Origin: UBA6398 sp963660485
Lineage (GTDB): Bacteria; Bacteroidota; Bacteroidia; Bacteroidales; Bacteroidaceae
Assembly: GCA_963660485.1 (NCBI GenBank)
Contig: CAVKYH010000002.1
Span: forward strand, 1-64,000
DNA: 64,000 bases
Direction: 5' to 3'
The notes below the pieces were generated by a model that saw nothing but the letters and a program-made list of their open reading frames with translations, did not search any database and was not told where the DNA came from. The position numbers were made by a program, and so were the translations under genes. This document shows positions 16,285 through 24,456 of the stretch, one piece after another; within the stretch, counting starts at the first letter, position 1, and each line of letters opens with the position of its first letter.

Positions 16285-17793
16285 TTATTTGTTTAGGGCC
16301 AGTACTTCTTCGATTATCTTGCGCGAGTTGTTGAGACGCGGCACCTTGTGCTGTCCGCCTAGTTTGCCTTTCGAGGCGAGCCATTCGTTGAAGAGTCCCT
16401 GTTTAGCCTCCACAATTTCGAGTTGTTGCAAGGTAACGTTGTTTGAGCGCTTGGCTTCGTAGTCGGAATTGATGCGCTGCAAACACTTGTCGAGAATTTC
16501 CGCAAAGCGTGCCACATCGTCGGGACGTTTTGCGAACTCTATCACCCATTGGTGCTTGCATTTGCCGTGAATGTCCATAAACACGGGTGCGGCAGTGTAT
16601 TCCGCCACTTGTGCGCCCGTTTCCCTGCAAGTTTCGGCCAATGCTTTTTCGGCGTTGTCAACCATCAGCTCTTCGCCAAAGGCATTAATGAAGCTTTTGG
16701 TGCGTCCGCTTATGATGAACTTGTATGGATTTTTCGAGGTAAACTTCACAGTGTCGCCTATCTGGTATCTCCAAAGTCCGCACGAGGTGGAAATCACAAT
16801 GGCATAGTTTTTCCCCACTTCCACGTCCCATATCGGCAGAGCTTTGGCCGCAGGGTCGCCCACTTGTTCCAGGGGAATGAATTCGTAGAACACGTCGTAG
16901 TCAATCATCAGCAGCATGGCGGGGTCGGAAGGGTCGTCCTGCAAGCCAAAGAAACCCTCGCTGGCGTTGTAGGTCTCCATGTAGTGCATCTTGTCGCTCG
17001 TGATGATTTGCTTGTAACGCTCGCGGTAGGGCGTGAAAGCCACACCGCCGTGGAAAAACACCTCAAGGTTTTCCCACACCTCGTTGATATATTTCTTGCC
17101 CGATATTTCGAGCACCCTGTCGAGCACCGAGAGCATCCACGACGGCACACCGCTGATGTTGGTAACGTTCTTGCCAATCGCCTCGCGCGCAATGCGGTCG
17201 CGTTTGGTCATGAAATCCGCCAGCAATGCCGTCTGCTTTTTCGGCACACGTATCAAGTTTACAAGGGGGTTGATATTTTCTATAAGGATAGCCGAGAGAT
17301 CGCCCACCAAACTGCCCGCCACGTTATAGTTCGGCGCATGGCTTCCGCCCAATATCAGCGAACGTCCGTCGAATATGCGGCTGTCGGGATTGTTGCGCAG
17401 GTAAAGCGCCACCGCGTCGCGTCCGCCGGCGTAATGAATGCGGTCGAGACCCTCACGGCTCACGGGAATAAACTTGCTCTTGTCGTTTGTAGTGCCCGAC
17501 GACTTGGCATACCATTTCACTGCCCCGCGCCACAGAAGGTTCTTCTCCCCGTGTCGCATGCGGTCGATATACTCCTTGCAGTCCTCGTATGTGTTTACAG
17601 CCACCTGAGCCGCGAAATCTTCGTAATCCCTTATACTTTCATAGCCATGCTCCCTGCCCCAGAGGGTTTGTGATGCCTCGGAAACCAAACGGCGCAATAC
17701 TTTGCGCTGAATCTCCTCGGCTTGTGTGGCGTAGCGCTCTATTTGGCGCACGCGGGGCGCGAATATAGGCTTTGCAATGCTTGTTAAACTCAT
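16285..17793 (-). CDS. GH3-family (auxin-responsive-promoter-like) acyl-acid-amido synthetase homologue
   Basis: A 502-residue member of the adenylate-forming GH3 family, named after plant jasmonate/auxin-amino acid synthetases. Visible parts: the phosphate-binding YAKSSGTTNDKSKFIPVS (about 95-112), GGSHAPN, the acyl-pocket region around YNASEGFFG (about 275), and the hinge GLWRYQIGDTVKF (about 335-347). It probably activates a carboxylate with ATP, but the bacterial substrate is not known and nothing nearby identifies it. It is the first gene of the minus-strand operon with the Ig-like lipoprotein and DUF3108 protein. A possible -7 box (TAAATTTG, minus strand, 17835-17842) lies upstream. Confidence 0.85.
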   Translation of the reverse strand: MSLTSIAKPIFAPRVRQIERYATQAEEIQRKVLRRLVSEASQTLWGREHGYESIRDYEDFAAQVAVNTYEDCKEYIDRMRHGEKNLLWRGAVKWYAKSSGTTNDKSKFIPVSREGLDRIHYAGGRDAVALYLRNNPDSRIFDGRSLILGGSHAPNYNVAGSLVGDLSAILIENINPLVNLIRVPKKQTALLADFMTKRDRIAREAIGKNVTNISGVPSWMLSVLDRVLEISGKKYINEVWENLEVFFHGGVAFTPYRERYKQIITSDKMHYMETYNASEGFFGLQDDPSDPAMLLMIDYDVFYEFIPLEQVGDPAAKALPIWDVEVGKNYAIVISTSCGLWRYQIGDTVKFTSKNPYKFIISGRTKSFINAFGEELMVDNAEKALAETCRETGAQVAEYTAAPVFMDIHGKCKHQWVIEFAKRPDDVARFAEILDKCLQRINSDYEAKRSNNVTLQQLEIVEAKQGLFNEWLASKGKLGGQHKVPRLNNSRKIIEEVLALNK

Positions 17794-17964
17794 GTCGTAA
17801 TATATATGTAGGCAAAGTGTTGCCGTTCAAACCGCAAATTTACTTGAAAGTTTCTACATTGCGCGTTTTTCTGCCCGTGTTTGTAACTTGTTCACAATTG
17901 CTTCGACCCCAATCAGCCCCCTTGCACGCCATGTTTTAAAGCCTGCAAAGTATGCCGCGCAACG

Positions 17965-18053
17965 TATGTCGCATCTCGTGAAAACTCCAAGGCCCGGAAT
18001 TTAAATTCCGGGCCATCTAATTTAAATTTGGTGGCCCGGAGTTTTTAACATTT
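17965..18053. repeat. Left 89-bp direct repeat flanking the R-M operon (modular repeat, copy 4)
   Basis: Identical over 89 bp to 25665-25753, in the same orientation, start-to-start distance 7,700 bp. Internally it follows the word/joiner scheme: CGTGAAAACT, CCAAGGCCCGG, AATTTAAATT, CCGGGCCATCT, AATTTAAATT, TGGTGGCCCGG, AGTTTTTAAC. The centre contains a 24-bp perfect palindrome and the right end a T-run, so it can fold as a terminator. It lies in the gap 17794-18223, which also holds the operon promoter. Confidence 0.95.
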
Positions 18054-18148
18054 CCGCACCCGTGAAAAATGCCTGCCTTTCAGGGGGTGAAAAAACTGAA
18101 CTCGCGTTTTTTCATAAGGCATTGTGAGCACAGTTGTTCAATTATTAT

Positions 18149-18156
18149 TACTTTTG
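18149..18156 (+). promoter_or_regulatory. -7 box (TACTTTTG) of the R-M operon
   Basis: TACTTTTG fits TAnnTTTG and lies 68 nt before the methyltransferase ATG. No TTTG is found at 19 nt upstream. It is the only promoter-like box seen before the five-gene operon. Confidence 0.5.
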
Positions 18157-18223
18157 TAAACAATAGAGTTATGCCTGCTTAGGCATAACAAACAGAACGA
18201 AACAGTAATAGTACAACCTGGAA

Positions 18224-19587
18224 ATGACATTGAAATTCATTGACCTTTTTGCAGGGCTCGGAGGCTTTCATTTCGCACTCAAGGAATTGGGGTGTGAATG
18301 TGTGTTTGCCTCCGAAATCAAAGAGGATTTGAGGAAACTCTACGCGGTGAACTTTCCCGGTTGCAGAATAGAGGGCGACATCACCCAAATATCGCCCGAC
18401 GAAGTGCCTGCACACGATATACTTTGCGCAGGATTTCCTTGTCAGCCTTTCAGCCAGGCTGGAAAAAGGCTGGGATTTGACGATATATTAAATAGAGGGA
18501 ATATATATATATATATATATGCAGGATTCTTGCAAAACATCGTCCGCAATACGTTTTACTTGAGAACGTCCCAAATCTAAAAAGCCACGACAAGGGAAGA
18601 ACCTGGGACAAGATTTACCATTCGCTAAGCGACCCTATTGAAAAAGGCGGACTTAACTACGACGTTAAGTGCGAAATTCTTTCTCCCCACCAATTCTGCA
18701 TTCCGCAACACCGCCGCCGCTTTTATATCGTATGCCGAAACCGCGATTTCGGAAGCCTCGACAATTTCCGCTTTCCCACTCCCGTCAAGCGCCCCTGCGA
18801 CATCACCCGAATCATCGACCCTGCCGACACTGATTATCCGCCTGTAAAACCCGCCACATGGCATCAGCTCGAAGTTTGGGAGGATTTCATCAAAAAATGC
18901 TCGGCCCACGGCAAAACCATTCCCACTTTCCCGATTTGGGCAATGGAGTTTGGCGCAACCTATGACTATCGCGAAACGGCCCCCGCCTATCAGAATCCCA
19001 ACCATCTGCGCAGTAAAAAAGGACGGTTAGGCAGCAAAATCGCCGGAGATACCGTTGCCGAATGTCTTGCGTGCCTGCCCGTGTATGCGCAAACCGCAAA
19101 GGCGAGGAACTTTCCCCAATGGAAAATAAAATACATCGAACAAAACCGGAACTTCTACGAAGAAAACAAAAACTGGCTCGACCCTTGGATTGACAAAATA
19201 CGCAATTTCGAAAACAGTCATCAGAAGATGGAATGGAATTGCGGGCATAACGTTGAGCCTACATTGTATGACAAAATAATACAATTCCGTGCCTCGGGAA
19301 TAAGAGTCAAGAACCCCACGTTTTCACCGGCTTTGAATTTGTGCGGAACGCAAATCCCGATATTCCCGTGGGTGGAATTGCCGGCCGAAACCGTGGCCGA
19401 AGGTGCGCGCCCGCGCGGAAGATATATGACAAGGCGTGAAGCTGCAAAACTTCAGGGAATGATGAAACTGAAATTCGGCGACGAAAATTTTCAGTTCTCT
19501 GTTGCGCGCTCCTATGCGGCTCTTGGCAATGCCGTGAACGTTACCATTGTAAAACACATAGCTAAAAATCTCATTGCTTATGACTGA
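18224..19587 (+). CDS. DNA (cytosine-5) methyltransferase, frameshifted at an (AT)10 tract (probable phase-OFF allele)
   Basis: A C5-cytosine methyltransferase of about 453 residues if the frame is joined. Motif I FIDLFAGLGG (about residues 5-14) and the catalytic loop GFPCQPFSQAG (Cys about 73) are in the first frame, which runs into (AT)10 at 18501-18520 and stops at 18580 after 118 residues. Everything after the tract is open in another frame: RILAKHRPQYVLLENVPNL (ENV motif), QHRRRFYIV, and the C-terminal GNAVN motif, ending at 19587. Deleting one AT unit gives RGN-IYIYI-CRIL, the spacing seen in M.HhaI (RGT-LFFDI-ARIV). The target recognition region lies roughly at residues 190-380. As written no full-length enzyme is made. 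The end overlaps the next gene by 8 nt. Confidence 0.9.
18501..18520. repeat. (AT)10 dinucleotide tract inside the methyltransferase gene
   Basis: Ten uninterrupted AT units, the longest dinucleotide tract noticed in the window, exactly where the methyltransferase frame breaks. Frame arithmetic: codons upstream start at positions 2 mod 3, and the downstream catalytic frame starts at 1 mod 3. The frame is therefore restored by losing one unit (9) or gaining two (12). Such tracts mutate by slipped-strand mispairing. Confidence 0.95.
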
Positions 19588-21115
19588 AAAACTAATATCC
19601 TCTGTTGACATTTCTATAGGCTCGAATATGTATGGCCGGATTCCCGATTTGCCCAATACGCCGTCGCATGTGCTCGCCGAGTTTATCGACAACGCAATTC
19701 AGTCATACCGCGACAACCGCGCGATGCTCCTTGCAAAACAACCTGATTACCGTCTGGCGATAAACATCACGCTTGAATGGGACGCCACAACCGACAAGCC
19801 CACCCGAATAGTGGTCAGCGACAACGCCGGGGGCATAGATACGGAAAACTACAGCAGTGCTTTCAAACTTGCCGTCGCGCCGAAAAACAACCAAGGTCTT
19901 AACGAGTTTGGAATGGGACTGAAAACGGCGGCACTGTGGTTGGGCGAAGTGTGGAGCGTGAGGACCTCGGCGCTCGGCGAAGGGCTCTCGCGAACGATAA
20001 GGTTTGACCTCAACGAAGTTTTGGACAAACATCGTGAAACCCTAAACGTGATTTCGGAAGAAGAAGATGCCGACGCGCATTACACGGAAATTGTTATCGA
20101 AAAACCTACAAGCCAGTTCCCGTCGAGGAAAAGCCTTGAAAAGATTTCGGGGGAACTGAGCAGCATTTACCGCAAGTTTCTTCGTGCCGACGAGGTGGAC
20201 ATCTTTTTCAACGGCAAGAAACTTGGTTTTGAAGAGAGCGAGATTCTTTGTGCGCCTTTCGTGCGTAATCCTGAGGGCGGGGATATATATTGGAAAAAGA
20301 ACATAGATTTCAAGTTCGGCAAGTATCGTGCTACGGGTTTTATAGCAATTCTCAAGAATATCGACAGCAACAAAAACGGCTTGGTGCTTCTTCGCAGAGG
20401 GCGCGTGGTTTATGGGGCAGAATCCGACGGACGTTATTTCCCCAAATATCTGTGCGGATCGGTAGGAACATTCCGCTACAAAAGAATTTTCGGCGAGCTG
20501 GAACTCGAGGGCTTTGATGTGTCGTTCAACAAAAACGATTTGCAAGACAAAGAGAACCTTGAAGCTCTGATGCAGTCGCTCCGGGACGAAATTCATGCAA
20601 AGGAATTCGACCTTTATAGCCAAGCCGAAGAATATCGCCTTGATAATCATCAAAAAAGAGCCAATATAATTACCCGCGTCCACAACAAAAACCAGGCGAA
20701 ATATGGCGATACGAAAATCGATACGAGAGGCGAAAAAAACAATACGGCATATGGCGAAAACGATGTCAGACATAATTTAAACGATGTCAGACATGAGAAA
20801 ACCGTAAAAACTTACGATGATTTTGACGAGAAATATACCATAAACGGAAAGGAATATTTGCTGCACGTAGACTTTATAGACGGGGGCAACGACCTTGTTT
20901 GGCTCGACGTTTCGGAGAAGGCGGAAAACAGGATTGTGTGTAAGATAAAAATGAACCATGTGTTTTTCGAATATTTCAAAAACCAGGACAAAGCCGTGGT
21001 TACGATTCTGAAAACCATGGCTCTCGCAAAATTCACCGCGAAAGAAGACGGAAACGACACCACGGCGGAATTTTTCGAGAACTTCAACGAGTATATAAAA
21101 CAAGCAAAAGTATAG
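19580..21115 (+). CDS. GHKL (MORC/MutL-like) ATPase of an R-M system
   Basis: A 511-residue GHKL ATPase. The Bergerat fold is clear: N box LAEFIDNAIQSY (about 31-42, with the Mg-binding Asn), G1 box SDNAGGID (about 80-87), and the lid/G2 NEFGMGLKTA (about 107-116). An S5-like second domain follows to about residue 355. A linker of heptapeptide repeats (about 374-409, e.g. DVRHNLN, DVRHEKT) leads to a C-terminal domain of unknown fold. MORC-type ATPases in operons with a C5 methyltransferase, a Z1 helicase and a nuclease are described as a class of R-M systems; they are thought to remodel DNA for restriction. The ATG at 19580 overlaps the methyltransferase stop by 8 nt. Confidence 0.88.
   Translation: MTEKLISSVDISIGSNMYGRIPDLPNTPSHVLAEFIDNAIQSYRDNRAMLLAKQPDYRLAINITLEWDATTDKPTRIVVSDNAGGIDTENYSSAFKLAVAPKNNQGLNEFGMGLKTAALWLGEVWSVRTSALGEGLSRTIRFDLNEVLDKHRETLNVISEEEDADAHYTEIVIEKPTSQFPSRKSLEKISGELSSIYRKFLRADEVDIFFNGKKLGFEESEILCAPFVRNPEGGDIYWKKNIDFKFGKYRATGFIAILKNIDSNKNGLVLLRRGRVVYGAESDGRYFPKYLCGSVGTFRYKRIFGELELEGFDVSFNKNDLQDKENLEALMQSLRDEIHAKEFDLYSQAEEYRLDNHQKRANIITRVHNKNQAKYGDTKIDTRGEKNNTAYGENDVRHNLNDVRHEKTVKTYDDFDEKYTINGKEYLLHVDFIDGGNDLVWLDVSEKAENRIVCKIKMNHVFFEYFKNQDKAVVTILKTMALAKFTAKEDGNDTTAEFFENFNEYIKQAKV
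20700..20804. repeat. Modular 21-bp-period repeat inside the GHKL ATPase gene (copy 5)
   Basis: Five units in register: degenerate units at 20700, 20721 and 20742, then two perfect words ATGTCAGACAT (20763-20773 and 20784-20794) separated by AATTTAAACG and followed by GAGAAAACCG. The word ATGTCAGACAT is the one used in intergenic copies near 11.8 and 40.97 kb, and GTCAGACATAATTTAAAC also occurs near 44.2 kb. Because 21 bp is seven codons, the frame is kept and the product carries heptapeptides such as DVRHNLN. Confidence 0.88.
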
Positions 21116-21117
21116 CA

Positions 21118-23439
21118 ATGCCAAGAATTACAATTATAGGCAAATCGGCACCTGCGGCGAATGAGAACCCACATGATTCCGCCGTTTTGCAACATGTGGA
21201 AATAGGCAGGCACTTTTCCGCTTTCGTCGACTCGCAAAGAGCCGGACTACATGCCGACGGAACATTCCGCGCAAAGGGCATTACCGACGCGGGAGCGGTT
21301 ACGCTTCGCAAAGAAACCGAACATATACTCGCGAGGTGCAACCCCCACAACGCTGTGGACAATATGGAAACTACACACTTGGCTGTGGGATATGTGCAAA
21401 GCGGAAAAACAATGTCGTTCACCGGTCTCACAGCGCTGGCACTCGACAACGGCTACCGTATGGTGGTTTATTTGGCTGGCTCAAAGAACAACCTGCTTAT
21501 TCAAACAGTTGCGCGCCTGAAAAAAGACCTTATAAACAATAATGAAAGCAATCTGCGGTATTTCAAGATTCATCAAGCGCCGACAATGTCCGATTTAGAT
21601 CAAATTGTGGGCAACCTGTATTTGAAAGATTCCATTCTGCTTGTTCCCATACTCAAACATCATAAACATATAAACAGCCTCACTGCAATTTTCAAGGCAA
21701 ACGATTTTGTTGAGGCGATGAAAGGCGAAACCGTTATCATAATAGACGACGAAGCCGACCAAGCTTCGCTTAACAGTTTCGGACGAAAAAACAGCAAACT
21801 GCATGACGAGGAAGACTACGAGCGCTCAAGCACCTATGATGCCATATTGAAAATGCGCGCAGCCCTGCCGGGAAACAGCTATGTGCAGTATACAGCCACT
21901 CCGCAAGCCAACATATTGATAAGCATAAAGGACCTGCTTTCTCCACGAAGCCACACGCTTTTGACTCCGGGCGAAGGATATGTGGGCGGAAAGCTATATT
22001 TCGGCCGCGGCAAGGGACATGATTTGTTTCACGGGCGGCTGATTCAGGAAATACCCGAGGCGGAGGTTTTTCACAAGAAGAAAAATAATCTCAACAACAT
22101 GCCGAAATCACTTATAGACGCTTTGGCAATGCACATTCTCGCAGTGGCAATAGTTGTGGAGCATTTCAAGAAACCCGGGATAAGTTTTCTTTCGATGATG
22201 GTCCACCCTGACAATACTATTAACTGCAACAAACGCTTCAAGAGGTGGATAGAACACCAAATGAAGTCATGGCGGAAATTAATCTTCAAGCCTGAAAAGC
22301 ACTCCGACAAAGATGATATGATTAACCTCTTCAAAAAGTTGTATCCAAAGGCGGTGGAGTTTTACAAAGAAGAGGAGCGTCCGGAATTTGAGGAGATATT
22401 GCCGTTGATAAAACAGGTGCTGTGCAGTTGGAAAGTGTATCTTGTGAACACCGACAAGGAAGCTCAGACAAATATAGACTGGGACTGTTACGAAATGCAC
22501 GTACTTGTAGGCGCCGAGATGCTTAACCGTGGTTTCACCGTGGAGAATCTTTCCACTACCTACATGCCCCGTTATTCTTGCGGGCCTACAAATGCCGACA
22601 CCATACAGCAACGTTGCCGTTTCTTCGGATACAAGCGCGAATATATCGAGTCGTGCCGCGTTTTCCTGCCGCAAAGTTCAATCGAAAACTATTTGGAATA
22701 CATCGACCACGAGGAAGAATTGCGCTCAATACTCTCGCAATGCGACAATCTTGCCGAGGCCGAAAGAAAAGTGCTGCTTTCACCACGATTGCGGGCTACA
22801 AGGGCAAACGTACTCCCTGTTTCGGTTGTAAGTTCGCGGTTGTCGGGTTTCAAGGAACTGCAGGCGTATGAAAGTAAAAAGAGAATAGAGGATAATAAAG
22901 AGATGGTGGAAAATTTCCTCCGCACCCACGACGGACAATCATGGGAAGTGGTGGAATACAATACGGTAGACCGCACACACCGCCGGTTGAAATTGCCGGT
23001 AGAAGAGGCGGTGAATTTTTTAGATGACTTTCAGTTTGGAAATTATAGGGCGGCGATGCTAAAGGCAGCCACAATAAGATACCTGCATTTCCTGTCGGAA
23101 AAAGAAGATGCGCCTTTGACGTTCGTTTATTTCTATCAAATGGCTTTCAAAAGGCCTGACGATGATTTGCGTCGGCGTACTTTTGATATTGACACGCATA
23201 CTGTAGTTCCGCTTGCCACAGGTCGTTCGATTGTTGACAAGGAAATTTATCCCGGCGACCGCGAAATGGTGGGACAAGACTCCATTACGATTCAACTATA
23301 CCATATAATATTGGACAAAGCTCCCGTGGAATTTGCCCATGATGCCTATTCCATTGCAATAAACTATCCCGAAAGTTTGGCTACGAACTATGTGGTGAAC
23401 AATCAAAACGGTTATGATGACGATGACGACGACGATTAA
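21118..23439 (+). CDS. Z1-domain superfamily II helicase-like ATPase
   Basis: A 773-residue protein. The helicase core shows Walker A GYVQSGKT (about 91-98), the DEAD-type Walker B IIIDDEADQAS (about 209-219) and the motif III-like YTATPQANI (about 259-267). The Z1 region carries MLNRGFTVENL (about 468-478) and TIQQRCRFFGY (about 496-506, arginine-finger-like). Z1 proteins accompany MORC ATPases, methyltransferases and nucleases in R-M operons, where they probably translocate or unwind DNA. The C-terminus is a run of seven Asp encoded by GAT/GAC codons. The start is 2 nt after the ATPase stop, so translation is probably coupled. Confidence 0.9.
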   Translation: MPRITIIGKSAPAANENPHDSAVLQHVEIGRHFSAFVDSQRAGLHADGTFRAKGITDAGAVTLRKETEHILARCNPHNAVDNMETTHLAVGYVQSGKTMSFTGLTALALDNGYRMVVYLAGSKNNLLIQTVARLKKDLINNNESNLRYFKIHQAPTMSDLDQIVGNLYLKDSILLVPILKHHKHINSLTAIFKANDFVEAMKGETVIIIDDEADQASLNSFGRKNSKLHDEEDYERSSTYDAILKMRAALPGNSYVQYTATPQANILISIKDLLSPRSHTLLTPGEGYVGGKLYFGRGKGHDLFHGRLIQEIPEAEVFHKKKNNLNNMPKSLIDALAMHILAVAIVVEHFKKPGISFLSMMVHPDNTINCNKRFKRWIEHQMKSWRKLIFKPEKHSDKDDMINLFKKLYPKAVEFYKEEERPEFEEILPLIKQVLCSWKVYLVNTDKEAQTNIDWDCYEMHVLVGAEMLNRGFTVENLSTTYMPRYSCGPTNADTIQQRCRFFGYKREYIESCRVFLPQSSIENYLEYIDHEEELRSILSQCDNLAEAERKVLLSPRLRATRANVLPVSVVSSRLSGFKELQAYESKKRIEDNKEMVENFLRTHDGQSWEVVEYNTVDRTHRRLKLPVEEAVNFLDDFQFGNYRAAMLKAATIRYLHFLSEKEDAPLTFVYFYQMAFKRPDDDLRRRTFDIDTHTVVPLATGRSIVDKEIYPGDREMVGQDSITIQLYHIILDKAPVEFAHDAYSIAINYPESLATNYVVNNQNGYDDDDDDD

Positions 23440-23449
23440 ACATACCAAC

Positions 23450-24454
23450 ATGCCCGAAGATGAAATTTACAGGCTTTTCAAGAAACTGAAACCTGAATAC
23501 GGAAAATCGTATGACGTTGGGAATTTGCCGGGAACGGAACATAAACTGGGTAAGTCTGTGGAGGGCTATCCGATGTTCTTTCTGCGAACGAATGCCGGCG
23601 GTGCGCAGTGTCCCAATACCAATCTTGAAATCCTTACAGTGGAATACAATTTATATGGTAGCCTTGAAGATGAAAATTCAAGGGAAACGCGTTGCAACTA
23701 TACGGTTCTAACGTTGCGCAGTTGCGATGAAATTCTTCAGGAAAACTTTATCGCGATAACCATGTTGGTTATAAAACGTCTGCCCGCCGTACCTTCTCGG
23801 CGCGAAATCGCGAAAGAGGTGGAAAATCTCAAGTATATTTTTTCCGCGGCCAAACAAGCGCCCAAAAAGATGACGCAAGGATTGTGGGCAGAACTGCTTG
23901 TGATTGCCCGTAGCGGCAACCCGGAAAAAATGGTTGAGGCGTGGCACAGTCAGCCTGCGGCAAAGATTGATTTTGCTATGGGGCGTTTCAAACTTGAAGT
24001 CAAAAGCACGGGCGGAGATACGAGGGTGCATCATTTCTCGCTCGACCAGTTGTGCCCCTCTGCCAATTCAACGGTTTTTGTGGCCTCGGCGGTGGTGCGT
24101 GAGTGCGCGCGGGGCAACGGAGGTATGTCGGTGGACGATTTGCGCGGCTTGATATCCGAACGCCTGGCGTCAACCGATGCTGACCTTCGCTTGAGGACAA
24201 TAATAGCCGAGACATTGGGCGAAAAATATGAGCAGGCGCGCAAAATGACATTTGACTACGTGGAGGCCGGCGACTCTTTGCGTTTCTACGATGCGGCTGA
24301 CATTCCGCACATAAGCAAAGACTGTGTTCCCGCCGGGGTAACTGGTGTGGGTTTCAGCAGCGATTTGACAGACGTAAAGCCCATTGCGCCTTCGGGCGAT
24401 GCTTCGGCTTACGCTGACAACCCTTTATACAATATGTTTTTCTGTAAAAGTTAA
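23450..24454 (+). CDS. PD-(D/E)XK motif protein (DUF4420-like), putative nuclease subunit
   Basis: A 334-residue protein resembling the DUF4420 family of PD-(D/E)XK proteins found with Z1 helicases. Probable active-site residues: Asp in AAKIDFAMG (codon at 23969), then Glu and Lys of LEVKST (codons at 23996 and 24002), with an upstream helix GLWAELLVIARSG supplying a further Glu. In this class of R-M systems it is the likely DNA-cleaving subunit. The ATG at 23450 is 10 nt after the Z1 stop. In-frame ATGs at 23414-23423 lie inside the Z1 poly-Asp codons and would add a low-complexity MT-rich leader, so the start is not certain. The next gene starts 2 nt after the stop. Confidence 0.82.
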   Translation: MPEDEIYRLFKKLKPEYGKSYDVGNLPGTEHKLGKSVEGYPMFFLRTNAGGAQCPNTNLEILTVEYNLYGSLEDENSRETRCNYTVLTLRSCDEILQENFIAITMLVIKRLPAVPSRREIAKEVENLKYIFSAAKQAPKKMTQGLWAELLVIARSGNPEKMVEAWHSQPAAKIDFAMGRFKLEVKSTGGDTRVHHFSLDQLCPSANSTVFVASAVVRECARGNGGMSVDDLRGLISERLASTDADLRLRTIIAETLGEKYEQARKMTFDYVEAGDSLRFYDAADIPHISKDCVPAGVTGVGFSSDLTDVKPIAPSGDASAYADNPLYNMFFCKS

Positions 24455-24456
24455 AA

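Noticed and set aside
14309..16384. Longer start for the Ig-like lipoprotein, and similar extended frames at 58108, 60906 and 38349
   Set aside because: In each case the extension overlaps the neighbouring gene or a repeat and precedes a clear signal peptide or typical family start.
17965..18053. The 89-bp repeats as terminal repeats of a transposon
   Set aside because: They are direct, not inverted, the interval has no transposase, no target-site duplication is visible outside them, and related copies occur at many sites without cargo.
18943..19587. Separate short methyltransferase gene starting at the ATG at 18943
   Set aside because: The frame is open back to the AT tract and carries the ENV and QHRRRF motifs before 18943, so this ATG is internal to one frameshifted gene.
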